Below the pieces are notes generated by a model. It made no database searches. It was not told the DNA's origin and was given only the letters and a program-made list of their open reading frames with translations. The translations under genes were made by a program, and so were the position numbers. A stretch of 64,000 bases of DNA from Methylopila sp. M107 (GTDB lineage Bacteria > Pseudomonadota > Alphaproteobacteria > Rhizobiales > Methylopilaceae): assembly GCF_000384475.1 (NCBI RefSeq), contig NZ_ARWB01000001.1:2522176-2586175 (forward strand), given 5' to 3'. How positions within the stretch are numbered: position 1 is the stretch's first letter; each line of letters starts with the position of its first letter. Shown here one piece after another: positions 51,098-58,959 of this stretch.

Positions 51098-51267
51098 GAG
51101 GCCAGACCCGACATCGCGGCGCCGAGAGCCAGCAGGCCGAGCAGACCAAGGCCGATCGCGATCGAGGCGACGGCTACGAGTTCGACCGGGAACGTATCGT
51201 CGCGCGGGGCCGAGAACGGGCCGAATTCCGGCGCGTCGTCGCGCGTGTGCGGCTCTCGCAGCGCCAT
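51094..51267 (-). CDS. Small single-pass membrane protein
   Basis: A 57-aa frame: MALREPHTRDDAPEFGPFSAP, then a clear membrane helix (VELVAVASIAIGLGLLGLLALGAAM). It lies 2 bp after the Ner-type gene. It could act in exclusion or host takeover; nothing proves this. Confidence 0.6.
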   Translation of the reverse strand: MALREPHTRDDAPEFGPFSAPRDDTFPVELVAVASIAIGLGLLGLLALGAAMSGLAS

Positions 51268-51269
51268 GT

Positions 51270-51560
51270 CTAAAGCGCCTCGCCGATTGGACTCGGCGCC
51301 GAGGTCGATTCCTGGTTAGAACCGGAGGGCGAAGCTGGTTTTGAGGGATAGCGGCCCGGCCACAGGATCTGCGGCGAGACATTGAGGAATTGCGCGAGCG
51401 CGGCCTCTCCGGCCGGGTGACGCCGGTTCAGGGCGACGCGGCAAGCGCTTCCCTCGAGGCCGGCTTCTCGCGCGACTGCCGACAAAGTCGAACCCGCCCT
51501 GTGTACGGCCGCGCGGATCGCATGGCGATCCCAGCGCGGCCTCCTCTTGCCCCTCGACAC
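51270..51560 (-). CDS. Ner-family early regulator
   Basis: A 96-aa helix-turn-helix protein. WDRHAIRAAVHRAGSTLSAVAREAGLEGSACRVALNRRHPAGEAALAQFLNVSPQILWPGRY is the Ner/SfsB pattern. Mu Ner turns down the early and repressor promoters. It is the first gene of the leftward early operon, opposite the repressor. GTG start with GGGAG upstream. Confidence 0.85.
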   Translation of the reverse strand: MSRGKRRPRWDRHAIRAAVHRAGSTLSAVAREAGLEGSACRVALNRRHPAGEAALAQFLNVSPQILWPGRYPSKPASPSGSNQESTSAPSPIGEAL

Positions 51561-51577
51561 GCTTCGTCTCCCGGAGA

Positions 51578-51602
51578 GCCGGCCTGGCAGGGCCGGTTTT
51601 TT
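51578..51602 (+). terminator. Intrinsic terminator on the plus strand before the repressor
   Basis: CCGGCC (51579-51584) and GGCCGG (51591-51596) pair, followed by six T. It would stop rightward transcripts before the repressor gene. On the minus strand the same hairpin lies in the leader of the Ner gene. Confidence 0.65.
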
Positions 51603-51629
51603 GCGGCAGGTGAATCACGAACGTGAGGG

Positions 51630-51672
51630 AAGATCGCAGAATTATGAGATTTGGTCAACAGAACTCTGCGAT
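51630..51672. promoter_or_regulatory. Early promoter and operator between ner and repressor
   Basis: ATCGCAGA (51633-51640) and TCTGCGAT (51665-51672) are inverted 8-bp arms, about three helical turns apart. Between and overlapping them, on the minus strand, TTGACC (51653-51658) and GATCTT (51630-51635) are 17 bp apart. This fits a leftward early promoter covered by repressor or Ner half-sites. Confidence 0.5.
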
Positions 51673-51690
51673 TTCGACGAGGCATTGAAG

Positions 51691-52356
51691 GTGGCTTTCT
51701 CGGACCGTATCGATGCGCTTATCGACGAGATCGCAGGTGGAAATCGCGCTGAGTTTGCAAGGATTTGTGGGATAAAGGACTCATCGGTCCGTCAGTACCA
51801 GACCGGCACCAAACCATCGTTCGACAATCTTATGGCCATCAGTGCGGCAACCCAAAGGAGTTTGGACTGGCTCGTCAAAGATGAAGAATCGTACAGTTCT
51901 GTGATCGTCGATGAGCATTCGGCTGAGTTCGCGCTCATCCCGCGCTATGACGTCCGTGCAAGCGCTGGTTTGGGCGCAATTGTGCCGTCTGAAGAGATTT
52001 CAGAGTTCCTCGCCTTTAAGCGAGAATGGCTTCGCAGGATCGGCGTAACACCAGAGTTCTCTGCTTTGGCGGAACTCGACGGTGACAGCATGGAGCCAAC
52101 CCTACCAGACGGGGCAATGATCCTGATCAACACAGCCGTCCGACAAGTAAAAAACGGCTTCATCTACGCCATAAGGCGGGGTGACGAATTGCTGGTGAAG
52201 CGAGTTCAGGTTCGGATGGACGGGACGGTGGTACTAATTCCTGACAATCCTCGCTATGAGAAAGAGGTTTTTACGCCTGATCAAGCTGTTGAACTACATG
52301 TAATCGGAATGGTTGTCTGGAACGCCTTCGCTCTTGTCGGAAAAGGACGACTGTGA
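51691..52356 (+). CDS. LexA/CI-type phage repressor with S24 autoprotease domain
   Basis: A 221-aa protein. The N-terminal helix-turn-helix (GGNRAEFARICGIKDSSVRQYQTGTKPSFDNLMAISAA) binds the operator. The C-terminal peptidase S24 shows the cleavage pair Ala92-Gly93 (RASAGLG), Ser133 (LDGDSMEPTLPDG) and Lys170 (ELLVKRVQV). This means induction by RecA after DNA damage, unlike Mu c. I chose the GTG at 51691, 8 bases after GAGG. Base composition is less GC-rich than the host. Confidence 0.83.
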   Translation: MAFSDRIDALIDEIAGGNRAEFARICGIKDSSVRQYQTGTKPSFDNLMAISAATQRSLDWLVKDEESYSSVIVDEHSAEFALIPRYDVRASAGLGAIVPSEEISEFLAFKREWLRRIGVTPEFSALAELDGDSMEPTLPDGAMILINTAVRQVKNGFIYAIRRGDELLVKRVQVRMDGTVVLIPDNPRYEKEVFTPDQAVELHVIGMVVWNAFALVGKGRL

Positions 52357-52802
52357 TCAATATTGTTCGAACCAACTTAGTTACGGTACTTATTTTTGCG
52401 CACAGCGCGACGGCTATCGCCGCGCCGCCTTCGGTCGACGAGCGCGCAGCGTCGCAAGCCTTGCTCCACGCGGTCTGGGCGGCGGAACCGCTGATCATGG
52501 CTAGCCTCCAGGTTCGTGATGACGCTGAAATGTCGGCGCAGTCGTTCCGGCTCGCGAGGGTGCTCGGCCAGAATCCGCCCGGTATGACGACCGTGATCAC
52601 CAACGGCTGCCTCATGGCGGTAAATGGACTGATGATCCTTTCTGGCTCACTCGCAACAGCAATGCGCAATGGATGGAACGCGCAGGCGCTCGTCACCGCG
52701 AAGACGGATTACCAGCGCTGGAAGCGGGACGTCGACAAGTGTGAGGTCGCCCTTAAAGTGAAGCGTCGTCGCGAGTTGGTCCTTCTCGACTTCGAGCAAT
52801 GA
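52353..52802 (+). CDS. Secreted hypothetical protein next to the repressor (cargo candidate 1)
   Basis: A 149-aa protein with a signal peptide (MINIVRTNLVTVLIFAHSATAIAA). The mature part has two Cys and a hydrophobic stretch (LMAVNGLMILSGSLATAM). The GTG overlaps the repressor stop (GTGA), so it should be expressed in the lysogen. A lysogenic conversion gene is a fair guess. Family unknown. Confidence 0.65.
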   Translation: MINIVRTNLVTVLIFAHSATAIAAPPSVDERAASQALLHAVWAAEPLIMASLQVRDDAEMSAQSFRLARVLGQNPPGMTTVITNGCLMAVNGLMILSGSLATAMRNGWNAQALVTAKTDYQRWKRDVDKCEVALKVKRRRELVLLDFEQ

Positions 52803-52808
52803 CGATTA

Positions 52809-52859
52809 GGCATGGTCGTCTGGAACGCCTTCGCTTTGATCGGGAAGGGTCGAGTATGA
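52809..52859 (+). pseudogene. Fossil 3' end of a second repressor gene
   Basis: Seventeen codons reading GMVVWNAFALIGKGRV-stop match the last 17 codons of the intact repressor (52306-52356, GMVVWNAFALVGKGRL-stop). Many differences are at third positions, so this is a related allele, not a recent copy. The preceding frame is blocked by a stop. Its TGA overlaps the next gene's ATG. Confidence 0.85.
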
Positions 52860-53278
52860 ACGTCCGTCTGCTCGCTGTTTTTTGTCTGGTAGCAACGCCT
52901 TCTGCAGCGCAACAGATTGAGGATGTAGCGCCATTAGGCTGCCCATCTCCCGACCAATTCTGCAAAAGTTCGTCAGCCAGCCTGCGCTTAGCCATCCCGA
53001 AGGCGTTCAAACGCGATTACCAGGCTCAACGAAACGTATCGTTCTGTCTGGTCGACGGATGCGACGGCGCTATCCAACCGAACCGAATGCTCGGCTGCGC
53101 ATGGCGTCTCGTCATCCTTGCTAGCGGCAGTAGCAAGGTCGATAGCACCGATACTGGTTTTCTTGATGCCTACTGCGCCTCCCGCCTTTCACCGACCGAA
53201 AAAGCAGCGGCTGATGCGCAAGCGAGCGAACTATTCAAGAAGGTTTATGATCGTCCGATGCGGCGTCTGCCTTGGTAG
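52856..53278 (+). CDS. Secreted Cys-rich hypothetical protein (cargo candidate 2)
   Basis: A 140-aa protein with a signal peptide (MNVRLLAVFCLVATPSAAQ). The mature part has about six Cys (GCPSPDQFC, FCLVDGCDG, MLGCAW, AYC), pointing to disulfides in the periplasm or outside. The ATG at 52856 has GGGAAGGG upstream and overlaps the fossil repressor stop. Unrelated to candidate 1 by eye. Function unknown. Confidence 0.68.
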   Translation: MNVRLLAVFCLVATPSAAQQIEDVAPLGCPSPDQFCKSSSASLRLAIPKAFKRDYQAQRNVSFCLVDGCDGAIQPNRMLGCAWRLVILASGSSKVDSTDTGFLDAYCASRLSPTEKAAADAQASELFKKVYDRPMRRLPW

Positions 53279-53581
53279 GATCGGCGCGCGTCAAAAGCTT
53301 TCCGGCTCCCGTGAAACTCCCCTTATTCATCGCCTGCGGCCGGCGTCTGAGCTGGCACGGAAGTGTTGAGGACTGAGGCGTATTGCCTCGCGGCCGCGCC
53401 AAGATGAACGAATTGCGGCGAAGAGCCTCTACGACGCTGCCCTGGCCCGCCGGTTGCCCCTTGTGCGCCCGCATCCGTGCAGTTTCCTCGAAGGCTCTCG
53501 AAGCTCAGTTATGAGGCGCTCGGCGGGCTCTCGAAGGCCTTCCGAAGCTCTCTCGACGTCTCGGCTGGGGGTGGGCGCTCA
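53279..53581. other. Gene-free phage end region
   Basis: No convincing gene. It contains several TCGAAG-type short repeats (53488-53555) just inside the transposase sites. A 36-codon frame at 53404 is probably chance. Confidence 0.45.
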
Positions 53582-53748
53582 CTGCAGTTTCAAGTGTCCA
53601 GATCGGCCGCTTACTGCAGTTTCAATTGTCTAAGCCCGCCGCTGACCTAGACACCCTTTAGCGCCGCGCACGTCCTCAGAACTCCGGCATCTCCCGCGCA
53701 ATACCGCCTAATCCCGGTTAATCCCGCCTACTGCAGTTTCAAGTGTCC
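53582..53748 (-). repeat. Transposase-binding sites at the early end
   Basis: CTGCAGTTTCAAGTGTCC at 53582-53599 and 53731-53748, plus a variant with two changes at 53614-53631. The outer copy is 7 bp from the terminus. The inner pair lies about 125-175 bp inside. This resembles the L1, L2, L3 layout of the Mu left end. Confidence 0.85.
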
Positions 53749-53755
53749 GCCGACA

Positions 53756-54390
53756 ATGGGGGCGGCGCCAGCGGCTGGAAGCACCGGAGCTTCGGCCGCG
53801 GGACGTCGGACTGCGGCGTCGGGCAAGATGCGCGGTCTCGACCGCTTCGCCTTCGGGCTTGGCGGGTGAGATCGATGAGATCGCCCGGCGTGAAACTGGC
53901 CGCCCGCCCTGTGAAGACGGGGCCGCCCTTCAGTGGGCCGTAACGCGACGGGAGGCGAAACTGCCGGGCCGACGTCCCGAAAGGATGTCCGGACCCGCCA
54001 AGTCGCCGCAATGGGACCGGAACCCGGGTTAGTCCCCGGACCGACGGTTCGCCCGACGTCGGAGCGCGGCTTCTGCAGCCGATGCGAAACGCCGCGCGCG
54101 GGGCGCCGGGCGACCGGTTATCCGAAAACTACGGAATGAGCGGTGGCCTGGCGTTCCGCGCCTTCCTGCTTCTCGCATGCGCTGTCTGACATCGCAGGCC
54201 ATGACGACGACGGCGAGATCGAGCCGGCGAACGAAAAGGCGCGCCTTCTTCCTTGTCCCGGCCCCAGAGCCGGGACTCAGACGCGCCGAGCGTGCGGAAG
54301 ACGCATCACGCTCCGTGAGCGCCCCATCCGGAATGCGCCACGGCTCTGGGTCCCGGCTCAGGGCCTGGACAAGAGACGAGATGGCGCCCT
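53756..54390. other. Host sequence after the prophage without a convincing gene
   Basis: Starts with the right-hand ATGGG target copy. Several open frames exist on both strands but all have Arg/Pro/Gly-rich shadow composition. At 54247-54376 there is a diverged class A palindromic repeat (CCTTGTCCCGG.. facing ..CTGGACAAG). Confidence 0.5.
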
Positions 54391-54391
54391 G

Positions 54392-54424
54392 GATCCTCCC
54401 CATGCTGACGCATGGAGGAGGATC
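54392..54424 (-). terminator. Hairpin downstream of the aldolase gene
   Basis: GATCCTCCCCATGC and GCATGGAGGAGGATC pair around TGAC with one bulge. It lies 15 bp after the aldolase stop. A weaker relative follows xerC at 7231-7260. Confidence 0.55.
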
Positions 54425-54439
54425 AGCAGGGGGCCCCGC

Positions 54440-55093
54440 TCACGCAATCGTCTGGCCGGTCTTCTTCCAGTCGGCGACGAACTGGTCGAGGCCCTTGTCG
54501 GTGAGCGGGTGCTTGACGAGGCTCTTCAGCACGTCCGGCGGGACGGTGCAGACGTCGGCGCCGATCTTGGCGGCGTCGCGGACATGGTTCACCGAGCGGA
54601 TCGAGGCGGCGAGGATTTCGGTCTCAAAACCGTAATTGTCGTAGATCTGGCGGATGTCGGCGATCAGCTGCATGCCGTCGAGGCCTGCGTCGTCGAGGCG
54701 GCCGATGAAGGGCGAAATGAAGGTCGCGCCGGCCTTCGCCGCGAGCAGCGCCTGCGGGGCCGAGAAGCAGAGCGTGACGTTGACCATCGCGCCGTCGTCG
54801 GTCAGCGCCTTGCAGGCCTTCAGACCGTCCCAGGTCAGCGGCACCTTGACCGTGACGTTGTCGGCGATCTTCCGCACGATCGCGGCCTCGCGCATCATGC
54901 CGTCATAGTCGATGGAGGAGACCTCGGCCGAGACCGGGCCGTCCACCACCTCGCAGATTTCCTTGATGATGTCCTTGAACGGCCGGTTCGCCTTCAGGAC
55001 GAGCGAGGGGTTTGTCGTCACGCCGTCGAGCACGCCCATCGAGGCGAGCTCCTTGATGGCGGAGATGTCGGCGGTGTCGACGAAGAATTTCAT
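54440..55093 (-). CDS. fsa: Transaldolase-family aldolase (fructose-6-phosphate aldolase / TalC)
   Basis: A 217-aa Schiff-base aldolase of the small transaldolase subfamily. [16 protein letters not shown] starts it. [10 protein letters not shown], the lysine in [15 protein letters not shown] (Lys-83 region) and [11 protein letters not shown] are diagnostic. It works in the pentose phosphate pathway as a transaldolase or as a dihydroxyacetone aldolase; sequence alone does not decide. It is divergent from priA, with 210 bp between. Confidence 0.87.
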   Translation of the reverse strand: MKFFVDTADISAIKELASMGVLDGVTTNPSLVLKANRPFKDIIKEICEVVDGPVSAEVSSIDYDGMMREAAIVRKIADNVTVKVPLTWDGLKACKALTDDGAMVNVTLCFSAPQALLAAKAGATFISPFIGRLDDAGLDGMQLIADIRQIYDNYGFETEILAASIRSVNHVRDAAKIGADVCTVPPDVLKSLVKHPLTDKGLDQFVADWKKTGQTIA

Positions 55094-55303
55094 CGGTCAA
55101 AGGTCCTTCGCGGGGAAAATGGCGTTGCGGGCGGGCGCGGCCCGCGTCTCGCCCTTCAATTGGTCCAGCGCGGGCGCGAGGGCAAGCCGGTCGCAGCGGG
55201 AAGCGGGGTTGCGCCGGCTTGACCGGCGCGCCCGGCGCGGCGAAGACCGCGAAGCCGCGATCCGAAAAGCCGCTCCAGGAACTCCGCCCCGAGAAAGGCG
55301 CTC

Positions 55304-57472
55304 ATGCCCGCTCCCGCCGTCGAGGTGCTGCTTCCCGTGGCGCTCGACCGTACCCTGACCTACGCGGTTCCGCCCGGGCTCGCCGTCGCGCCCGGCGACG
55401 TCGTGGTCGTGCCGCTCGGCGCCCGCGCGAGCCTCGGCGTCGTGTGGGACGGGACGCCCGAGCCGCTCGACCCCTCGAAGCTCAAGGCTATCCAGGCGGT
55501 CGCGTCCGCGGCGCCGCTTCAGGCGCCGATGCGGCGCTTCGTCGACTGGGTCGCGGACTACACGCTCGCGCCGAAGGGCCAGGTGCTGCGCATGGCGTTG
55601 CGGGGGATCGGCGAGGAGGGGCCGCCGAGGCCGAAATTCGGCCTGCGCGCGACCGGATCGCGTCCCGCCCGCATGACGCCGGCGCGCGAAAAGGCGCTTG
55701 CGGCGGCGAGCGACGGCGAGCCCCGGCCGAAGCCGCGCCTGGCGGAGGCGGCCGGCGTGTCGGCGTCGGTGCTCGACGGGCTCGTCGCCGAGGGCGCGCT
55801 CGAGATCGTCGAGCTGCCGGCGCCGCCGCAGCCTGCGGGTCCCGACCCGACGCTGCCGGGCCCGGCGCTCACCCCGCACCAGCAACACGCCGCCGAGGCG
55901 CTGCGGCGCGCGGTCGACGCGCGCGCGTTCCGCGTCGTTCTGCTCGACGGCGTCACCGGCTCGGGCAAGACCGAGGTCTATTGCGAGGCTGTCGCGGAAG
56001 TTCTGCGGCAGGGCCGGCAGGCGCTGGTCATGGCGCCCGAGATCGCGTTGACGGTGCCGTTCCTCGACCGCTTCGCCAAACGCTTCGGCGCGCGGCCCGC
56101 CGTCTGGCACGCGAGCGTCGGCGAGACCGGCCGCGCCGCGGTGCGCCGCGGCGTCGCGGACGGCTCGGTCAAGGCCGTGGTGGCGGCGCGGTCGGGCCTG
56201 TTCCTGCCCTTCGCGGATCTCGGCCTCATCGTGATCGACGAGGAGCATGACGGCGCCTACAAGCAGGAGGACGGCGTCTTCTACAACGCCCGCGACATGG
56301 CGGTGGTCCGGGCCCGGCTCGAGGGCGCGCCGGTGGTGCTCGCCTCCGCCACGCCCTCGCTCGAAACCCGCGTCAACGCCGAGCGCGGCCGCTACGCCAG
56401 GCTCGAACTGCCGGCGCGGTTCGGCGAGCGCGCGATGCCGCAGATCGCCGCGATCGACATGCGCCGCGAAGGCCCGCCGCGCGGCGAATGGCTCGCGCCC
56501 CGCATGGTGCGGGCGGTGCGCGAGACGCTCGAGGCCGGCGAGCAGGCGCTGCTGTTCCTGAACCGCCGCGGCTATGCGCCGCTGACGCTCTGCCGGCGCT
56601 GCGGCCACCGGATGAAATGCCCAAACTGTTCCGCCTGGCTGGTCGAGCACCGGTTCCGGGCGAGCCTCGTCTGCCACCATTGCGGCCACTCCGGCCCGAC
56701 CCCGAGAAACTGCCCCGCCTGCGCGGCCGAAGACGCGCTGGTCGCGCTCGGACCCGGCGTCGAGCGCATCCGAGACGAGGCGGCGGAGCGGTTTCCGAAC
56801 GCGCGGGTCTCGATCCTGTCGAGCGACATCATGGGCGGCGGCGAGAAGCTCGCGGCCGAACTCGACATGATCGAGAAGGGCCAGATCGACATCGTGATCG
56901 GCACCCAGATGGTGACCAAGGGCCACCACTTTCCGAACCTCACCTTCGTCGGCGCCGTCGACGCCGATTTCGCGCTCGGCGCAGCCGACCCGCGGGCGGG
57001 CGAGCGCACCTTCCAGACGCTGCAGCAGGTGACCGGACGCGCCGGGCGCGGCGACCGGCCGGGGAGGGCGCTGCTGCAGAGTTTTGATCCCGACCACCCG
57101 GCGCTCCGCGCGCTGGTCGCGGCCGATCGCGAGGGGTTTTACGCCGTCGAGGCGAAGGCGCGGGAGGCGGCGACGATGCCGCCTTACGGGCGGCTCGCGG
57201 CCGTCATCGTCTCAGGCCCGGCGCGCGACCAGGTCGAGGCGCACGGCCGGGCGCTCGCCCGCGCGGCGCCGAAGGTCGAGGGGGTCAGGGTGCTCGGACC
57301 CGCCGAAGCGCCGCTCGCGATGGTGCGGGGCCGCCACCGGATGCGGCTGCTTGCGCAGTCGGGCCGTGGCGTCGACCTCAGCGGCTACATGCGCGACTGG
57401 CTCGCCGCGGCCCCCGGGCCGGGCGGCGGGGTGAAGGTCGCGGTCGACATCGACCCGCAGAGCTTTGTCTGA
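55304..57472 (+). CDS. priA: Primosomal protein N' (replication restart helicase PriA)
   Basis: A 722-aa superfamily 2 helicase. The N-terminal 3'-DNA-binding domain (VEVLLPVALDRTLTYAVPPG) is followed by Walker A GVTGSGKT (216-223) and DEEH (312-315). The zinc-binding cysteines are in CRRCGHRMKCPNC, CHHCG and CPAC. The helicase C-terminal motif is LQQVTGRAGRGDRPG. It restarts stalled replication forks. Confidence 0.93.
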   Translation: MPAPAVEVLLPVALDRTLTYAVPPGLAVAPGDVVVVPLGARASLGVVWDGTPEPLDPSKLKAIQAVASAAPLQAPMRRFVDWVADYTLAPKGQVLRMALRGIGEEGPPRPKFGLRATGSRPARMTPAREKALAAASDGEPRPKPRLAEAAGVSASVLDGLVAEGALEIVELPAPPQPAGPDPTLPGPALTPHQQHAAEALRRAVDARAFRVVLLDGVTGSGKTEVYCEAVAEVLRQGRQALVMAPEIALTVPFLDRFAKRFGARPAVWHASVGETGRAAVRRGVADGSVKAVVAARSGLFLPFADLGLIVIDEEHDGAYKQEDGVFYNARDMAVVRARLEGAPVVLASATPSLETRVNAERGRYARLELPARFGERAMPQIAAIDMRREGPPRGEWLAPRMVRAVRETLEAGEQALLFLNRRGYAPLTLCRRCGHRMKCPNCSAWLVEHRFRASLVCHHCGHSGPTPRNCPACAAEDALVALGPGVERIRDEAAERFPNARVSILSSDIMGGGEKLAAELDMIEKGQIDIVIGTQMVTKGHHFPNLTFVGAVDADFALGAADPRAGERTFQTLQQVTGRAGRGDRPGRALLQSFDPDHPALRALVAADREGFYAVEAKAREAATMPPYGRLAAVIVSGPARDQVEAHGRALARAAPKVEGVRVLGPAEAPLAMVRGRHRMRLLAQSGRGVDLSGYMRDWLAAAPGPGGGVKVAVDIDPQSFV

Positions 57473-57519
57473 GAGCCGGCTTCCTGCGCGCCGCTGAGGA
57501 CCTCACGTCGAACCACCTC

Positions 57520-57610
57520 GTCATGCCCGCCTTCGCGGGCATCCACGACTTGGACGTCGAGCTCTACGATCTCAGGAAGTCGTAGATACCTGGCCGCCGC
57601 CGGGCGTGAC
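57520..57610. repeat. Palindromic intergenic repeat, class B (copy 2)
   Basis: Same architecture as 6793-6888: CGTCATGCCCGC..GCGGGC, CCACGACTTGGACG, then AGGAAGTCGTAGAT and a closing GCCGCCGCCGGGCGTGAC. The right arm carries several mismatches. Located between priA and the convergent protease gene. Confidence 0.75.
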
Positions 57611-57702
57611 CGCGGAAGCGTCGCGGTCCGACGCTCTAAAGCGAGCGCCTGCGGGGCAACCCCGGCGATGACGCCCTTGAACGAAACGCCTCTCGTGCGC
57701 CG

Positions 57703-58959
57703 TCAGCGATAGGCGGCGATCGCGGCGCGGGTCTCGTTCAGCCGTCGCGTCGCGTCCGCTGCGCCCTTCTTGCCGGCGGCGACGCCGAACGGCTGGCCGG
57801 ACACCTGCGACTTCGGATTGGAGAACTGGTTGACGCGGGCGCAGTCGACGCCCTTGTCGATGCACTTGTTGTTGTAGGACATGATGTCCCGCTTCTTCTT
57901 CTTCACGTTCACGAAGCCGAAATTGTACTCGGAGTTCGGCGCCGGATCCGTGACGTAGCGGTCGTGGTCGAGCCCCATATTGTGGCCGATCTCGTGGGCG
58001 ACCGAATGATAGGTGATGCAGTCGCCCGCAACGACCGAGAAGCCCAGGTCGGCGTAGTCCGCGCTCGGGTTCTCGACATACCAGCCGAGGCCGCAATAGT
58101 CGGCGTTCCTGATCAGCAGCACGACGAGGTCGGCCTTGTCGCTCGCGCGCCGCGCCGCGACCCCGGCGAACGCGCCGGTCCCGGCCGTCACTTCGTCGAG
58201 CGCGGCGTCGAAGCCGCGCGAATCCGAGAAGCCCGTCACCTGGATCGCGCTTGACAGCTTCAGCTTGATCTTCACGCCGCTCGCTTTGTAGCCCTTGTTG
58301 GCGAGCGCGACGCCGAGCTTGGCGTCGGCGGCGATGTTCGACGAGCTGCTCGCCGCCTGCTGGGTGTAGGCGACCAGCACGCGGATCTGCGACTTGGCGG
58401 CGTCGGCCGCCGGCGCCGCGTCGCTCTTCTTGGTCTGGGGGCGCGACGGGGCGGGGCGCAGCGGACCGTCCGGCGGGATCTGCGCGGCGTCGACCTCGGT
58501 GATCCGCTGCGCGCGATCGCCGGCGGGCGTGATCCGGTAGCTCTTGCCCTTGTGCGTCACGAGGCCGGTGATCCGGCCCTTGTCGACGACGAGCGTCGCC
58601 GAGTCCTCGTCGCCCTCGCCGTTCCACACCACGCTGCCGTCGCCGGCGTCTTCGGAATCGGTGCGCCGGACCTTCGCGGTGACGCCGGGAAACAGCGTGA
58701 TCTTGAGCTCGGGCGCCTTGAACGCGTCCGCCGCTGCGCCGGCCGGCGCGAGCGCGTCGACGTTGAGCGCGACGAGGCGGCTCCGCTTCGCGGCGCGTTC
58801 GGGCCGCGCGTCCTGCGCCGCGCCCTGTTCGGCGGGCGTCACCGCGCGGAACAGGTCGACGCCTTGTGCGTCCGCCGGCGCGGGCGCCGAGAAAAGCGTG
58901 GCTGCGAGGCAGGCGAGGGCCGCGGCGACGGCTCGCGGATTGGCGAAAACAAACGTCAC
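57703..58959 (-). CDS. Secreted zinc metalloprotease, metzincin type (paralogue 1)
   Basis: A 418-aa protein from a GTG at 58959 with GGGAG upstream. A signal peptide ends about residue 31 (APADAQ). Residues 35-165 are a beta-rich prodomain. The catalytic domain has HEIGHNMGLDHD (322-333) and the Met-turn DIMSY (358-362), so it is a reprolysin-like metzincin. Paired Cys lie around the active site. It shares domain order with the gene upstream. Confidence 0.85.
   Translation of the reverse strand: MTFVFANPRAVAAALACLAATLFSAPAPADAQGVDLFRAVTPAEQGAAQDARPERAAKRSRLVALNVDALAPAGAAADAFKAPELKITLFPGVTAKVRRTDSEDAGDGSVVWNGEGDEDSATLVVDKGRITGLVTHKGKSYRITPAGDRAQRITEVDAAQIPPDGPLRPAPSRPQTKKSDAAPAADAAKSQIRVLVAYTQQAASSSSNIAADAKLGVALANKGYKASGVKIKLKLSSAIQVTGFSDSRGFDAALDEVTAGTGAFAGVAARRASDKADLVVLLIRNADYCGLGWYVENPSADYADLGFSVVAGDCITYHSVAHEIGHNMGLDHDRYVTDPAPNSEYNFGFVNVKKKKRDIMSYNNKCIDKGVDCARVNQFSNPKSQVSGQPFGVAAGKKGAADATRRLNETRAAIAAYR

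Larger units (their letters stand above)
10134..53755 (-). mobile_element. Complete Mu-like transposable prophage (43,622 bp)
   Basis: The element starts TGTAGCCGGACACTTG and ends with the inverted version (CAAGTGTCCGCCGACA), giving 5'-TG..CA-3' termini. It is flanked by identical ATGGG at 10129-10133 and 53756-53760, the 5-bp target duplication expected of MuA-type transposition. It encodes MuA, MuB, Ner-type and LexA-type repressors, Com, GemA, a Mor/C activator, Mu-type head genes and a P2-type contractile tail. Early genes are at the right, so relative to Mu the map is reversed. No key gene is visibly broken, so it may be functional. Confidence 0.95.

Noticed and set aside
53235-53474. 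79-codon minus frame near the phage right end
   Set aside because: Overlaps the end of the secreted Cys-rich gene, with no ribosome site and biased composition.
53739-54011. Host gene interrupted by the prophage
   Set aside because: Joining the flanks gives an open minus frame across the insertion site, but its sequence looks noncoding and it has no ribosome site. The insertion is treated as intergenic.
54143-55222. 359-codon plus frame
   Set aside because: Runs antisense through the aldolase gene and a repeat. Shadow composition.
55097-57097. 666-codon open frame on the minus strand
   Set aside because: Antisense to priA, which has all helicase and zinc motifs. The minus product has no recognisable fold.
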